From NCBI GenBank assembly GCA_003216775.1, contig QCII01000001.1:124001-188000 (forward strand): 64,000 bases of DNA. Reading direction: 5' to 3'. The position numbers were made by a program, and so were the translations under genes. This DNA is from Prochlorococcus sp. AG-402-K21. Its GTDB lineage: Bacteria; Cyanobacteriota; Cyanobacteriia; PCC-6307; Cyanobiaceae. Shown here piece after piece: positions 34,412 to 43,632 of the stretch (position 1 is its first letter; every line of letters starts with the position of its first letter). The notes beneath the pieces were generated by a model. The model searched no databases and was not told the DNA's origin. It saw only the letters and a program-made list of their open reading frames with translations.

Positions 34412-36634
34412 ATGTTCACGACATCTTCAATAATTGATAATTTGAATCAGTCAGAGGGGTTAGAATATAAAAAATTATGTAGATCATTAAAAATAACAAA
34501 GAAATCTGATAAAGAAAAATTAGATATCGCTTTAAGAGCACTTGAAAAACTTGAAATTATAAATAAAAATGCAAATAATGAATATACTTGCACAAATGAT
34601 GGCAATCATATTGTCGCCAAAATAAGATGCAGCAGCAAAGGTTATTGTTTTGCAGTAAGAGAAAAAAATAAAGAAGATATCTACATTAAAGAAAATTTAC
34701 TTAATTATGCATGGAATGGTGATAAAGTTTTAGTGAGAATAATAAAAGAAGGATACAGAAGAAGATCACCCGAGGGGATTGTTGATTGTATTCTTGAAAG
34801 GTCAAATCAGATACTTCTTTCTAAAATTGAATTAATAAACGATGATGTATATGCCATTCCTATCGATGATAGGATTCTTTCCAAAATAAAACTTCCTAAA
34901 GAGGATAAAAAATACACATACAAACCAGAGAATAAAAATATAGTTAAGGTTGAGATTGATAGATTTCCCATTGCTCAAGAAGAAGGATTAGGTCATGTGG
35001 TACAAGAACTTAAGCTGAATAATAATGAGGAATTAGATACAGATTTTGTTTTATCTAAAAGCAATATACTCAAGTTAGGCAATAATAATCTTATTGAATC
35101 GAAGAGGATTGAAAAAAGGGAAAGAATAGACTTATCAGATAAAAACTCTTATTTGTTCAAAAGCTGGAATTCTGATAATTCTCCAATGCTCCCAATGATT
35201 CAAGTAGAAAAGGGAGAAGATAAAAGTACTAAATTATGGTTACATACAAATAATCTTGCAGAAAGAGTAGAGCTAAACAGTAAAAAATCATTGGAAATAT
35301 TCTTTACTGCCTTTGAAGCATTACCATTACTACAAGATTGGCAAAACTACCTTGGAGAAGCAATAAGAAATGCTTCTGAATTCAAATTAGGTGAAAAAAA
35401 TGAAGCAATAAGCCTCTGCATATATTTAAATAGCGATAATGAAATAACATCATGGTCATTTCATCTTACTTTGGTTAAATGCTCTTTAATTGTTGGAAGT
35501 GACCATACTGATGCACTTTTATCAAGAAAAAGTAAAACCAGAATAACCTCACGCATATTAAAACCTATAAAAGAATATATCGAGGATTTAGATAAAATAC
35601 TTGAAATTTCAACTTCATTCAGACAAAGGCATCTTTTGGAAGGTAAGGTAGAAATCCCTGCACCAGTTAATAAAATAGAATCCTTAGATGAATTTTTTAT
35701 TCACAACCCAGCTGAATATTCAAAAGGATATTTTGAACCTTTAAAAAAAGAAGATTGCCAAACTTATCTATCTTCAATAATACACGAAGGCAATTTACTA
35801 TGGTTTAAACATTCAAATCAATTAAGTATAAAGAGTGTAGGATACAACTTAAATGGATTAGATTATATAAACGCAAATGAAATTATCAAATATTCAGAAT
35901 TTATAGAAAATGATATTGAGCTAAATGAAGATGGCAATTTGACATTTAGTCAAATAATTAAGTTATGTAATGATGATAATAAAAAAAGAATCTTACATAA
36001 ACTTTTAATTAATGAATTTAAAGAAAATGAAGTTATTTTAATTCCTCAAGATTCAGATAATGATCAATTAGAAAAAACATTTATATCTCCATGGACAATG
36101 CCGGGTTATGACTTTACCAATCTTATGAATCAATATTGTCTTTTTAACATGTTAATTAATGGGAAGAAATCAAAGAAAAATAATATTGAAGAAACAAATA
36201 TAATTGAGAGTAATGCATCTAAATTAGTCAATTTGTATATATTTAATCCAACAATTTCAAAGAATATAGATATGTTATTTAATAACTTTGTTATAGATAA
36301 AATTAACGAATATAAAAAGAAAGGGAGTCAATATAAATCCAACATGATCAGTATAAAAAAAGTAAGAGAGGCAGAAAAAACGTTAGGTAATAAATATAGT
36401 GGGCTAATATTATCAGTGCAAAGTTATGGTTTTTTTGTTGAGATATCAGAACTAAATGTAGAAGGTCTTGTACATGTAAGCACTCTTAATAATGACTGGT
36501 ATGAATATAGATCAAGACAGAATTTATTGATTGGAAGAAAATCAAAAAAATCTTATAAAGTGGGAGATCAAACAGAAGTAAAAATTATTAAGGTTGACAT
36601 TTTAAAATATCAAATCGATTTGGAATTAGTATAA
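34412..36634 (+). CDS. RNase-R-like protein with a degenerate RNB active site
   Basis: The 740-residue protein has the RNase R order: N-terminal winged-helix and cold-shock-like domains (about 1-200), a long RNB-like core, and an S1 RNA-binding domain (KYSGLILSVQSYGFFVEIS, about 659-738). The four aspartates of the active site are not visible where expected; the region near 238-280 reads RIDLSDKNSYLFKSWNSDNS and then LWLHTNNLAERVEL. The SP(I/L)RRY segment has become SPWTMPGYDFTNLMNQYCL at about 559-577. It may bind RNA without cutting it. A short RNase II with a complete active site is elsewhere in the window. Confidence 0.8.
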   Translation: MFTTSSIIDNLNQSEGLEYKKLCRSLKITKKSDKEKLDIALRALEKLEIINKNANNEYTCTNDGNHIVAKIRCSSKGYCFAVREKNKEDIYIKENLLNYAWNGDKVLVRIIKEGYRRRSPEGIVDCILERSNQILLSKIELINDDVYAIPIDDRILSKIKLPKEDKKYTYKPENKNIVKVEIDRFPIAQEEGLGHVVQELKLNNNEELDTDFVLSKSNILKLGNNNLIESKRIEKRERIDLSDKNSYLFKSWNSDNSPMLPMIQVEKGEDKSTKLWLHTNNLAERVELNSKKSLEIFFTAFEALPLLQDWQNYLGEAIRNASEFKLGEKNEAISLCIYLNSDNEITSWSFHLTLVKCSLIVGSDHTDALLSRKSKTRITSRILKPIKEYIEDLDKILEISTSFRQRHLLEGKVEIPAPVNKIESLDEFFIHNPAEYSKGYFEPLKKEDCQTYLSSIIHEGNLLWFKHSNQLSIKSVGYNLNGLDYINANEIIKYSEFIENDIELNEDGNLTFSQIIKLCNDDNKKRILHKLLINEFKENEVILIPQDSDNDQLEKTFISPWTMPGYDFTNLMNQYCLFNMLINGKKSKKNNIEETNIIESNASKLVNLYIFNPTISKNIDMLFNNFVIDKINEYKKKGSQYKSNMISIKKVREAEKTLGNKYSGLILSVQSYGFFVEISELNVEGLVHVSTLNNDWYEYRSRQNLLIGRKSKKSYKVGDQTEVKIIKVDILKYQIDLELV

Positions 36635-36698
36635 ATTAAAAATTAAAAGTTTATAATGAACAATAATATAATCAAAAGATGAAAATGTCCTTAGTAGT

Positions 36699-37142
36699 AT
36701 GAACTCTAAAAAAAAATATTTAATAATTTCTTTTTTTTTAATAATAATTATCCAAATTTTATTATACGTAAATAATAATCAGAAGTCTTCATTTAGATAT
36801 TTCAAATGGACTTTTCAAGAAGTAAGTATAGGAAAGTTAATAAGTATTTCATTTTTTTCTGGTTTAATTATAAGTACCATTTTGAGTAATTCAATTACTA
36901 ACTGTAAAAAAAATAATCACGAAAATATAGAAGAAAATTATACACCTTTAGATTATGAAGAAGAGATGAAAACTAATGTTGAAATGCCGCCACAAAGGGA
37001 CATTAGGGACGCTCAACCAACTATATCTGTTAATTACAGAGTAGTTAAAAATAACGAAGGGAATAATTTGGATAAAGATCAAAATTATTCAAATAATTCT
37101 TACGACAAAGACGACTGGGATAAAGATGATAATGAATGGTAG
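36699..37142 (+). CDS. Two-helix membrane protein with an acidic tail, unknown
   Basis: The 147-residue protein has two membrane helices (KYLIISFFLIIIIQILLYVN and IGKLISISFFSGLIISTIL) and a long hydrophilic C-terminus with repeated Asp and Lys (YDKDDWDKDDNEW). The two-helix hairpin resembles LapA-type proteins, but this is not strong enough to name it. It follows the RNase-R-like gene by 64 bp and precedes DUF2996. Confidence 0.65.
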   Translation: MNSKKKYLIISFFLIIIIQILLYVNNNQKSSFRYFKWTFQEVSIGKLISISFFSGLIISTILSNSITNCKKNNHENIEENYTPLDYEEEMKTNVEMPPQRDIRDAQPTISVNYRVVKNNEGNNLDKDQNYSNNSYDKDDWDKDDNEW

Positions 37143-37209
37143 AAAACTAGATAATAAAATTTTTAAAAATGTTTTTTTTATTTATAATAAAAAAAAATGG
37201 TAATTTTTT

Positions 37210-37806
37210 ATGGAAGAAAATTTAGATCAAAAAAAAGAAATTAGTAATGATAAATCTAGTAGTACTAATAATTCAATTACAAAAGAAATAAATGAAGTTA
37301 AAGCAGAAAAAACAAATAATGAAGTAAAAAAAATTAATTTAGATAAAGAAGGCAATAATTTAGCAAATGATCCTCTTTCTAATATTGAAAAAAAAGCTGA
37401 TACTGAACCAACAGTTAAAACTGTTGATAAGCCAAAAAAAGAAATTCCTCTAGAGAAAAAGCCATTCCAGGAATTTATTAATAATCATTTAATTCCTGCT
37501 TTAGTACAAGAAATTAATCTTAGGGGATTTGAAATAACCAATATTAATCTCAAAAACACCAATAGACCCATTGCTGGAGATAAATGCTGGGTAATCAATT
37601 GTGAAATTAAAAATACATGCAGCTTTTGGCTATCTTTTGAGAACGAGGACATAACTTCACTAAAAAGTATTTCTTTATCCAAACCAGATCAACAACCTAG
37701 CATTATTGAATCATTCCTTATTGACGAAAAAAGAATAACCCTTAAATTAATTATTTCAAGAATACTGCAGAGATTAAATGGACAAAAACTAATAGGAGTT
37801 AATTAA
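37210..37806 (+). CDS. DUF2996 family protein
   Basis: The N-terminal 80 residues are a low-complexity charged region rich in Lys, Glu and Asn. The C-terminal 115 residues form the DUF2996 domain of cyanobacteria and plastids: FQEFINNHLIPALVQEINLR, GDKCWVINCEIKN, and a terminal RLNGQKLIGVN. The plant member (LPA3-like) assists photosystem II assembly by acting on PsbC insertion; that function is carried over by homology. It is upstream of acsF with about 80 bp between. Confidence 0.8.
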   Translation: MEENLDQKKEISNDKSSSTNNSITKEINEVKAEKTNNEVKKINLDKEGNNLANDPLSNIEKKADTEPTVKTVDKPKKEIPLEKKPFQEFINNHLIPALVQEINLRGFEITNINLKNTNRPIAGDKCWVINCEIKNTCSFWLSFENEDITSLKSISLSKPDQQPSIIESFLIDEKRITLKLIISRILQRLNGQKLIGVN

Positions 37807-37886
37807 AAAAACAATAACACCAAGTTAACTTTTTCCTCGAAAACACAAATCATGGTAAATAATAGTATTAACAAGTCAAACAAAAG

Positions 37887-39059
37887 ATGTCTCAATCAAC
37901 TATTGAATCTAAAAATAAAAAAGAAGTAAATAATGGAAAGATCCCTGCAAAGGAAACAATTTTGTCTCCAAGATTCTATACAACAGACTTTGAGGCGATG
38001 GAGAATATGGATTTATCAATTAATGAGGAAGAATTGGAAGCTATATGTGAAGAATTTAGAAAAGACTATAATAGGCATCATTTTGTAAGAAATAGCGAAT
38101 TTGAGGGAGCTGCAGAAAAACTAGATCCCGAGACAAGAGAACTTTTTGTTGATTTTCTTGAAGGAAGTTGTACTTCAGAATTTTCAGGTTTTTTGCTTTA
38201 TAAAGAGCTTAGTAGGAGAATTAAAGACAAAAACCCTCTTCTTGCTGAATGTTTTGCTCATATGGCCAGAGACGAAGCCAGACACGCAGGTTTCTTGAAT
38301 AAATCAATGAGTGACTTCGGATTACAATTAGATTTAGGTTTTTTGACCGCCAATAAGGATTACACCTATTTCCCACCAAGAAGTATTTTTTACGCAACTT
38401 ATTTATCTGAAAAAATAGGATATTGGAGATACATCGCAATTTATAGACATCTTGAAAAGAATCCAGACAGCAAGATTTTTCCACTATTTAATTATTTTGA
38501 AAATTGGTGTCAAGATGAAAATAGACATGGAGATTTCTTTGACGCACTAATGAAAGCACAACCTCGTACTGTCAAATCTTTAAGTAAAAAAATAACCATT
38601 GGAGGCTCTACCTTTACACATCCACTTTTTGACTATTTTCATAGATTTAGATACTTTTTGAACAATCTTCCATTGACATCTAAATTATGGTCGAGGTTTT
38701 TTCTTCTCGCTGTATTTGCAACTATGTATGCAAGGGATCTAGGTATCAAAAAAGATTTCTACAGTTCATTAGGGTTAGATGCTAGAGATTACGATCAGTA
38801 TGTTATAAATAAAACAAATGAGACTTCTGCAAGAATTTTCCCTGTAGTACTTGACGTATATGATGAATCTTTTTATGGAAGATTAGATAAAATAGTTGAA
38901 AATAATAAGCTCCTTTCTGATATTGAGAACAGCGATACAAATAAAGTATCTAAAACTTTAAAGAAATTACCTACCTATCTATCAAACGGTTATCAGCTAT
39001 TAAGACTATACTTATTAAAACCTCTAAATAGTAAAGATTTTCAACCTTCGATTAGATAA
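37887..39059 (+). CDS. acsF: Magnesium-protoporphyrin IX monomethyl ester aerobic cyclase
   Basis: AcsF forms the fifth ring of chlorophyll from Mg-protoporphyrin monomethyl ester, using oxygen and a diiron site. The 390-residue protein has the ligand motifs [25 protein letters not shown] near 129-136 and DENRHGDFF near 210-218. With chlH and hemJ in the window this is a second chlorophyll step encoded here. The N-terminal 30 residues are a Lys-rich stretch, as usual in this genus. The long upstream gap (37807-37886) probably holds the promoter. Confidence 0.96.
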   Translation: MSQSTIESKNKKEVNNGKIPAKETILSPRFYTTDFEAMENMDLSINEEELEAICEEFRKDYNRHHFVRNSEFEGAAEKLDPETRELFVDFLEGSCTSEFSGFLLYKELSRRIKDKNPLLAECFAHMARDEARHAGFLNKSMSDFGLQLDLGFLTANKDYTYFPPRSIFYATYLSEKIGYWRYIAIYRHLEKNPDSKIFPLFNYFENWCQDENRHGDFFDALMKAQPRTVKSLSKKITIGGSTFTHPLFDYFHRFRYFLNNLPLTSKLWSRFFLLAVFATMYARDLGIKKDFYSSLGLDARDYDQYVINKTNETSARIFPVVLDVYDESFYGRLDKIVENNKLLSDIENSDTNKVSKTLKKLPTYLSNGYQLLRLYLLKPLNSKDFQPSIR

Positions 39060-39090
39060 TCTTTTACACAGAGTGAATTTATAGATTAAT

Positions 39091-40515
39091 ATGCTTTCCT
39101 CAAAAATCAAATCAAATAAAATCGAATTCGGTAGTTGCAACAAAGATTTATTAGAAGAAATAATTTTCTATGGGATGGGACTTGGAGCTGATTTTGTAGA
39201 AATTTTTTTAGAAAATAATGACAACGCAGGGGTGCTTGCTGAAGAGGATCACATTACAAGTGTAAGTCCATCATTTGGAAGAGGTGCTGGGATTAGAATC
39301 TTCAAAGACAAAAGGGATGGATTTGTAAGTACTAATGAATTATCAAAACATGGCTTGATGAGAGCATTATCTCAAGCTATTGAGATGCTAGACATAACTG
39401 ACAAAAATAATAGGGAGGTGTTTAACGGTCTAAATGAACATAAGGACTATACTTTATCCAAGAAAACGTGGATTGATGAAGTTCCATCAATTCATGAAAT
39501 CAGTGAAAAACTATTAGTTAGCACTAATTCTCTTAAAAAAAATAACAAAATAATAACTAGAAAAGGAAGTTATTCTAGAAATCTTCAAGAAGTAATTATC
39601 GCCTCTAGTGATGGAACCTATGCCTCCGATATTAGGTTGCATCAAACAGTTGGCCTTAACGTAATTGCTAGTGATGCCCAATACAGGTCTAATGGAAGTA
39701 GAAGGTTCGGATCATCAGGAATGCCTAATGAATTTAGATACTGGGATCATGAAAAAGCAGCAAATGATGTGATTGAAAGTTCAATGAACATGTTGTATGC
39801 CGATTACGTTGAGGCTGGACAAATGCCTGTTGTATTAGCTAATAAATTTGGTGGAGTTATATTTCATGAAGCTTGTGGACATTTGCTTGAAACTACACAA
39901 ATTGAAAGAGGTACAACACCCTTTCATAATAAATTAAATGAAAAAATTGCTCATGAATCTGTGACAGCAATTGATGAAGGGATATCAGAAGGATCCTTTG
40001 GTTCATTATCAGTAGATGATGAAGGTATGGAACCGGAGAAATCAGTGCTTATAAAAGAAGGGATTTTAAAAAAATTCATATCTGATAGGGCAGGTGAATT
40101 ACGAACTGGCCATAAAAGAACAGGGAGTGGAAGAAGGCAAAATTATTCATTTGCAGCAGCTTCAAGAATGAGAAATACTTATATAGCTAAAGGTGAGTAC
40201 TCCAAAGAAGATTTAATAAATAGTATTAGTGATGGCCTTTACTGCAAATCTATGGGTGGAGGCAGTGTAGGTGCTACAGGACAATTTAATTTTGCGGTAG
40301 AAGAAGGATATCTAATTAAAAATGGAAAATTAACTAGCCCAGTAAAGGGCGCAACTTTGATTGGTGAGGCTAAAGAAGTTATGCCAAAAATATCAATGTG
40401 CGGAAATGACCTTGAATTAGCCCCTGGATTCTGTGGATCTATTAGTGGAAGTGTCAACGTAACTGTTGGTCAACCTCATATTAAGGTTGATTCAATTACT
40501 GTGGGTGGAAGGTAG
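39091..40515 (+). CDS. tldD: TldD family metalloprotease
   Basis: TldD is the active half of the heterodimeric TldD/TldE zinc protease, which unfolds and cleaves small peptides (such as microcins in E. coli). The 474-residue protein has the zinc motif FHEACGHLLE at about 258-267 and a C-terminal region with SMGGGSVGATGQFNFAVEEG and AKEVMPKISMCGND. pmbA (tldE) follows after 3 bp, as expected for an obligate pair. Its natural peptide substrate in cyanobacteria is not known. Confidence 0.95.
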   Translation: MLSSKIKSNKIEFGSCNKDLLEEIIFYGMGLGADFVEIFLENNDNAGVLAEEDHITSVSPSFGRGAGIRIFKDKRDGFVSTNELSKHGLMRALSQAIEMLDITDKNNREVFNGLNEHKDYTLSKKTWIDEVPSIHEISEKLLVSTNSLKKNNKIITRKGSYSRNLQEVIIASSDGTYASDIRLHQTVGLNVIASDAQYRSNGSRRFGSSGMPNEFRYWDHEKAANDVIESSMNMLYADYVEAGQMPVVLANKFGGVIFHEACGHLLETTQIERGTTPFHNKLNEKIAHESVTAIDEGISEGSFGSLSVDDEGMEPEKSVLIKEGILKKFISDRAGELRTGHKRTGSGRRQNYSFAAASRMRNTYIAKGEYSKEDLINSISDGLYCKSMGGGSVGATGQFNFAVEEGYLIKNGKLTSPVKGATLIGEAKEVMPKISMCGNDLELAPGFCGSISGSVNVTVGQPHIKVDSITVGGR

Positions 40516-40518
40516 GAT

Positions 40519-41871
40519 ATGAATTCAAGAAAAATTACAACTCAAATCTCAAAAGCTGCAGATTCCCTAAATCTTAAAAAATGGGATTATGGAGCAAGCC
40601 TTTCTAATGATTATTCTGTGCAAGTTGATAAGGGCGAGGCTAAACAACTTAAGGCATCACAAAAACAAATTTTAACATTAAGAGTTTGGAACGAATCTAA
40701 TTTAGTTGGTATTACTACAACAAGTGATTTAAGTGAATCTGGAATTAAAAAGGCTCTAAATCAAGCAAATATTGCTTCTGATTTTGGCAACAAGAATGAA
40801 AGTACAGAATTTTCACCACTATCAAAAGATCCTATTAATGTTAAAGACGTAAAGAAAAGATATCCTGCTGGAATTAAAAAATTACTTACTCTTTTAAGAG
40901 AAGCAGAAGTAAAACTATTAGATAGTCATGAATCCATCAAATCTGTTCCATATAATGGTCTATCTGAAAGTTTTTATGAGAGAGTTTATGCTAATAGTGA
41001 TGGTGCCTTTCGAAGTTATTCGAAAAGTCAAGCTGCACTCTATTTATATGCAAGAGCGGAAGAGAAAGAAAAGAAACCTCGTAGCTCAGGTTCCGTAAAA
41101 CTTGGATATGGAGTCGATGATATAGACATAGAGTCCTGTATTAAAGATGCTTCGAATAAAACAGTTTCTCATTTAAATTATTCATCCATTAAAACTAACA
41201 AATATTTAATATGTTTTTCCCCAGATTCTTTTTTAACGATCATTAATGCCTTTAGCTCAATGTTTAATGCTAGAAGCATTTTAGATGGAGTGAGCTTATC
41301 TAATAAAAATTCTATTGGAGAGCAGCTATCTACAGAAGCACTTAATATTTATGATGATGGTCTTCACGAAAAAAATATTTCTTCATCGCCATTTGATGGA
41401 GAAGGAACGCCTACGAAAAGATTATGCATAATTAATAAAGGGAAAATTGAAAATTTTATACATTCTGAATCAACTGCAAGAATATTTAAAACTATACCTA
41501 CTGGCCATGCTGGACTAGGATCAAAAGTCTCAGTATCTCCTGATTGGATAGTAGTTGAGAAATCAAAGGAAAATTATGATCTCAAAACATCATTAGATCA
41601 TTCTACTTATGAGGGAGAATTTGTTTATATTGAAGAACTAAATGCAATCCACGCAGGTGTCAGAGCAAGTCAAGGTTCATTCTCTCTTCCATTTGATGGA
41701 TGGCTTTATAAAAACGGTGAAAAAATCTCTATAGAATCTGCAACAGTCGCAGGGGATATAAAATATCTTTTAAAAAACATAGTAAATATTGAATCAAACG
41801 AAGAGGTAACAACTAGTGGGATTTCTCCACATATATGGGTAGATGAATTATCAATAACTGGTGACGCGTGA
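40519..41871 (+). CDS. pmbA: TldE/PmbA family protein
   Basis: The 450-residue protein is the non-catalytic partner of TldD. It has the same fold but no HExxxH motif, as normal for TldE. Family-type segments are GEAKQLKASQKQILTLRVW near the N-terminus, SSSPFDGEGTPTKRLCIINK, and a final GISPHIWVDELSITGDA. It lies 3 bp after tldD and overlaps the GTG start of fmt by 4 bp. Confidence 0.93.
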   Translation: MNSRKITTQISKAADSLNLKKWDYGASLSNDYSVQVDKGEAKQLKASQKQILTLRVWNESNLVGITTTSDLSESGIKKALNQANIASDFGNKNESTEFSPLSKDPINVKDVKKRYPAGIKKLLTLLREAEVKLLDSHESIKSVPYNGLSESFYERVYANSDGAFRSYSKSQAALYLYARAEEKEKKPRSSGSVKLGYGVDDIDIESCIKDASNKTVSHLNYSSIKTNKYLICFSPDSFLTIINAFSSMFNARSILDGVSLSNKNSIGEQLSTEALNIYDDGLHEKNISSSPFDGEGTPTKRLCIINKGKIENFIHSESTARIFKTIPTGHAGLGSKVSVSPDWIVVEKSKENYDLKTSLDHSTYEGEFVYIEELNAIHAGVRASQGSFSLPFDGWLYKNGEKISIESATVAGDIKYLLKNIVNIESNEEVTTSGISPHIWVDELSITGDA

Positions 41872-42854
41872 GAATTATATTCTGGGGCACACCTGAATAT
41901 TCAATTGCGAGCCTTGATATTTTTATTAAATCTAAACATGAGGTAATTGCAGTAGTTAGCCAACCGGACAAGAAAAGATCTAGAGGAAATAAATTAATAT
42001 CTTCTCCTGTTAAAAGCTTTGCCGAGAAAAAATCGATAAAAACTTATACTCCAGAAAAAATAAGGGAAAATATACATTTTATAAATGAACTTAAATCACT
42101 ATATTGTGATTTATTTATTGTTATAGCTTATGGGAAAATTTTACCCAAAGAGATATTAGAAATACCAAAATTTGGATGTTGGAACGCACATGCTTCATTA
42201 CTTCCAAGATGGCGTGGTGCCGCCCCAATCCAATGGTCCCTAATGAATGGCGATGAATTTACTGGAGTAGGAATTATGAAAATGAATGAGGGACTAGATA
42301 CTGGAGACTTATTGTTGGAGAAAAAAATTAAAATCGATAATAACGATAATTTAAATACACTTAAGGAAAAACTTAGTATATTATCAGCAAAATTATTTTT
42401 AAATGCTACATCTTTAATCGAAGAAAATATTAATAAACATACTAATTCTCAATTAACAAAACAAAATACCTTTGGAAGAGAAATTACATACGCAAGAATG
42501 ATTGAAAAATCAGACTATAAAGTGGATTGGGGCAATGATGCAATTAAAATTTCTCGAAAAATAAAAGCGTTATACCCACGAGCAAATACAACTTTCAGAG
42601 GTAAGAATCTAAAAATAATTAAAATTAAAGTTTTAAGTAGTGAAGAAATTAATAAGGAAAAATATTGTTTTATGAGCAATTTTTCAAAACCAGGTATTAT
42701 TCTTGCTGTCATAGAAAATAAAGGAATAATAATTTCAACTAAAACTGATCCGATTATGTTGTTAGAAGCAAAACTTGAAGGTAAAAACACATCTGAGAAA
42801 AAGCAATTGATACAACAGTTAAAGCCATCAGTGGGTGAATATCTCTCAGATTAA
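41868..42854 (+). CDS. fmt: Methionyl-tRNA formyltransferase
   Basis: Fmt formylates the initiator Met-tRNA with 10-formyltetrahydrofolate. The 328-residue protein has the catalytic region NAHASLLPRWRGAAPIQW and GLDTGDLLLEKKI, and a C-terminal OB-type domain with ALYPRANTTFRGKNLKI. The start is a GTG overlapping the pmbA stop (GTGA), consistent with coupling. The folP and metH products feed the same folate pool. It converges on terC with a 4-bp overlap. Confidence 0.95.
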   Translation: MRIIFWGTPEYSIASLDIFIKSKHEVIAVVSQPDKKRSRGNKLISSPVKSFAEKKSIKTYTPEKIRENIHFINELKSLYCDLFIVIAYGKILPKEILEIPKFGCWNAHASLLPRWRGAAPIQWSLMNGDEFTGVGIMKMNEGLDTGDLLLEKKIKIDNNDNLNTLKEKLSILSAKLFLNATSLIEENINKHTNSQLTKQNTFGREITYARMIEKSDYKVDWGNDAIKISRKIKALYPRANTTFRGKNLKIIKIKVLSSEEINKEKYCFMSNFSKPGIILAVIENKGIIISTKTDPIMLLEAKLEGKNTSEKKQLIQQLKPSVGEYLSD

Positions 42855-43561
42855 GTTTTAGATTCTTTTTTAGAGAATCCCCAGATAAAAGCAAAAATAA
42901 TCAAACTATAAAAATAATAGTCTGGAAGAATAGATTCTTTAATTAAAGTATTTAGTAAAAGTTTAATCCCAACAATTAAAATTGCTACGTAACCGGCTGC
43001 TTCTAATCTAGAAAAAATATCCAAAAGTTTTAGAAAAATTCCCGATGTAAATCTCAAGGCTAATACGCCAATTACCGCTCCAAATATTATTAATATGTAT
43101 TGATCGCTGATAGCTACTGCAGTAGTGATACTGTCTATGGAGAATGCAAAATCAGTAATTGAGAGAAGTGCCACAACCCTTAAGAACTTAAAGTTATTTT
43201 TATTTTCCGCGCCATTTTCATTGATTTCTATTTCAGAATTTAAAAAAACATTTGAGAAAAATAAATATATTAAATAAAAACCAGCAAAAACCCTAATAAA
43301 AATAAACTTGAGAAGAACATTAGACAATATTATGAGAATAATTCTAAATAATAAAGATATTGTTATACCAATATTTAAGGCTCTTGACCTTAATTCCGAA
43401 CTTTCGAGGGATTTAGTAAGAGAAGCTAGTGCGACAGCATTATCAGCCGATAATAATAATTCTAGTGCAATTAATATTGGTAAAAGTGTAATGATTTCAT
43501 ACCAACTATCTACCTCATCTAGTGTGGGGATAAAAGAATTTATTGCGGCTGAATCCATCAA
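42851..43561 (-). CDS. TerC family integral membrane protein
   Basis: The 236-residue protein has about seven membrane helices and the TerC hallmark acidic spots: LELLLSADNAVALASL near the start and ITDFAFSIDSITTAVAIS in the middle. In plants TerC is needed for thylakoid membrane protein insertion, and bacterial members are linked to metal ion export, particularly Mn. Which of these holds here cannot be told. It converges on fmt and diverges from mfd with about 70 bp between. Confidence 0.9.
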   Translation of the reverse strand: MMDSAAINSFIPTLDEVDSWYEIITLLPILIALELLLSADNAVALASLTKSLESSELRSRALNIGITISLLFRIILIILSNVLLKFIFIRVFAGFYLIYLFFSNVFLNSEIEINENGAENKNNFKFLRVVALLSITDFAFSIDSITTAVAISDQYILIIFGAVIGVLALRFTSGIFLKLLDIFSRLEAAGYVAILIVGIKLLLNTLIKESILPDYYFYSLIIFAFIWGFSKKESKT

Positions 43562-43632
43562 ATATTATTCACAAACAATATAAAATCTAATATAATATGG
43601 CAGATATGCGTAATCAAGATTGATAACAATAA

